Below, piece after piece: positions 5,250 to 6,154 of a stretch of 6,154 bases of DNA. Position 1 is the stretch's first letter, and every line of letters begins with the position of its first letter. The notes beneath the pieces were generated by a model, which was not told where the DNA came from, made no database searches, and was given only the letters and a program-made list of their open reading frames with translations. Source of the DNA: Gammaproteobacteria bacterium (GTDB lineage: Bacteria; Pseudomonadota; Gammaproteobacteria; Pseudomonadales; Azotimanducaceae); contig JAPUJX010000255.1 in NCBI GenBank assembly GCA_027295975.1, forward strand, positions 1 to 6,154. Direction: 5' to 3'. The position numbers and the translations under genes were made by a program.

Positions 5250-6149
5250 ATGACCTATCCGCGTGCTCATCTGGTTGATTTTGACAACGGCGGCTTCTAT
5301 CACTGCATCTCACGATGCGTGCGTCGAGCGTGGTTGTGTGGCGTTGACGCTCTAACGGGGACGTCGTTTGAGCATCGAAGAACCTGGCTCGAAGAACGGA
5401 TTCTCACACTCTCCGGCCTATTCGCCATCGATCTTTATGGGTACGCGGTGATGAGCAATCACTACCACATTGTGGTGCGTGTCTGTCCCGACCGTTTGAG
5501 CACCTGGTCAAACGACGAGGTCGTTCAGAGATGGTTGACGTTGACCTGCAAACCTGGTGCCCAGGATGTAGCCGAGCGACGGGATGCGCTGCTACAGAAT
5601 CCGGAGCGAATTGAAGTGTTACGGGAACGATTAGGCAACCTATCGTGGTTTATGCGATATGTGAATGAACCGCTCGCCCGCATAGCGAACGCAGAAGACG
5701 ATTGTAAGGGCCGATTCTGGGAAGGAAGATTCAAGTCCATAGCGTTGTTGGATGATGCAGCGATACAGAACTGTCTTGCCTATGTGGATCTCAATCCCTA
5801 TCGGGCTGGAATGACGGATATTGCAGAAAAGGGCACCCACACGTCGATCCACCGACGGGTTTCATCCAACGATGATGATCGCCTAAGCGATCTTCGAGAT
5901 GTTGGGCTGGATTTAACATGTTATCGAGCACTTCTAACCTGGACCGTTGCCGTTGATCGCGGCGAACGTATTGAAGCGGGTTGGCCAATCGAGGCGCATA
6001 TCCGTTCACTGGGACAAAACCCTGAGGAATGGTTACGAAACGTGCGAGCGCATCGTTTCAAGTATCGGGCATATGGGCTCAAACGATCACTCGACCGCTA
6101 CGTCGAACGTTTGGGCCAGCACTGGCTGCGCGGGGCGTTTTCCACTTAG
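5250..6149 (+). CDS. IS200/IS605-like transposase, REP-associated (RAYT) type
   Basis: A 299-residue protein of the Y1/HUH transposase superfamily, which handles single-stranded DNA at hairpins; RAYT members are linked to REP repeat spread. Visible order: GGFYHCISRCVRRAWLCG (14-31), the opening strand of the HUH fold; YAVMSNHYHIVVRV (65-78), with the two metal-binding histidines His71 and His73; LSWFMRYVNEPLARIAN (131-147), the helix region that normally carries the catalytic tyrosine; GRFWEGRFKS (154-163); AYVDLNPYRAG (177-187); and a C-terminal extension ending QHWLRGAF. The length and extension fit the larger proteobacterial subgroup, so the gene looks intact. The position where related proteins carry Tyr aligns with Leu142. 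Tyr137 is nearby, but its catalytic role is doubtful. Upstream lie a repeat array and a long inverted repeat, as expected for a RAYT locus. The gene follows the permease by 150 bases on the same strand. No tnpB is seen in the window. Confidence 0.85.
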   Translation: MTYPRAHLVDFDNGGFYHCISRCVRRAWLCGVDALTGTSFEHRRTWLEERILTLSGLFAIDLYGYAVMSNHYHIVVRVCPDRLSTWSNDEVVQRWLTLTCKPGAQDVAERRDALLQNPERIEVLRERLGNLSWFMRYVNEPLARIANAEDDCKGRFWEGRFKSIALLDDAAIQNCLAYVDLNPYRAGMTDIAEKGTHTSIHRRVSSNDDDRLSDLRDVGLDLTCYRALLTWTVAVDRGERIEAGWPIEAHIRSLGQNPEEWLRNVRAHRFKYRAYGLKRSLDRYVERLGQHWLRGAFST

Positions 6150-6154
6150 ACCGT

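Larger units (their letters stand above)
4999..6149 (+). mobile_element. Putative RAYT/REP-like unit: repeat cluster plus transposase gene
   Basis: A cluster of short hairpin-bearing repeats (4999-5136), a larger inverted repeat (5171-5213) and a REP-associated-type transposase gene (5250-6149) lie together, in a place where they disturb the end of a host gene. REP sequences flanking their own Y1 transposase gene are a known arrangement. The right-hand end lies beyond the window and no target-site duplication can be assessed, so the limits are only the visible extent. Confidence 0.45.

Overview
The window looks like chromosomal DNA of a Gram-negative proteobacterium, most likely a marine or environmental gammaproteobacterium. 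This rests on gene content (a TAXI-type TRAP transporter with an exported binding protein, a COG4798-like methyltransferase tail, a RAYT-type transposase with its repeats) and is an inference, not a taxonomic identification.

Layout from left to right. (1) Bases 1-285, + strand: the C-terminal end of a predicted class I methyltransferase whose start lies outside the window. (2) Bases 391-1860, - strand: a complete type B carboxylesterase with Ser-Glu-His triad, oxyanion-hole and N-terminal signature motifs. (3) Bases 1861-1978: a divergent intergenic region with a probable + strand promoter, a GAAA-tetraloop hairpin and ribosome binding sites for both flanking genes. (4) Bases 1979-3118 and 3123-5099, + strand: a two-gene operon for a TAXI-family TRAP transporter, made of an exported substrate-binding protein and a fused small-plus-large (DctQ-DctM) membrane protein. 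Both genes appear to use non-ATG starts (GTG and TTG). (5) Bases 4999-5136: a cluster of short direct repeats built on CAAGATGGGG, some carrying a 5-bp-stem hairpin. The cluster begins inside the permease gene, supplies its last 33 codons and its stop, and runs into the leader of the next gene. (6) Bases 5250-6149, + strand: a complete 299-residue IS200/IS605-related transposase of the REP-associated (RAYT) type, preceded by a 43-nt nested inverted repeat and a good AGGA ribosome binding site.

How the parts work together. The binding protein would capture a small organic anion in the periplasm and hand it to the fused permease. The divergent esterase could belong to the same catabolic setting, but nothing in the sequence proves it, and the substrate cannot be read from the sequence. 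The repeat cluster plus the transposase gene form a plausible RAYT/REP-like unit that has settled at the 3' end of the transporter operon and rewritten the C-terminus of the permease. That junction is the most interesting part of the window. A second point is that the usual catalytic tyrosine of Y1 transposases is not evident at its expected position.
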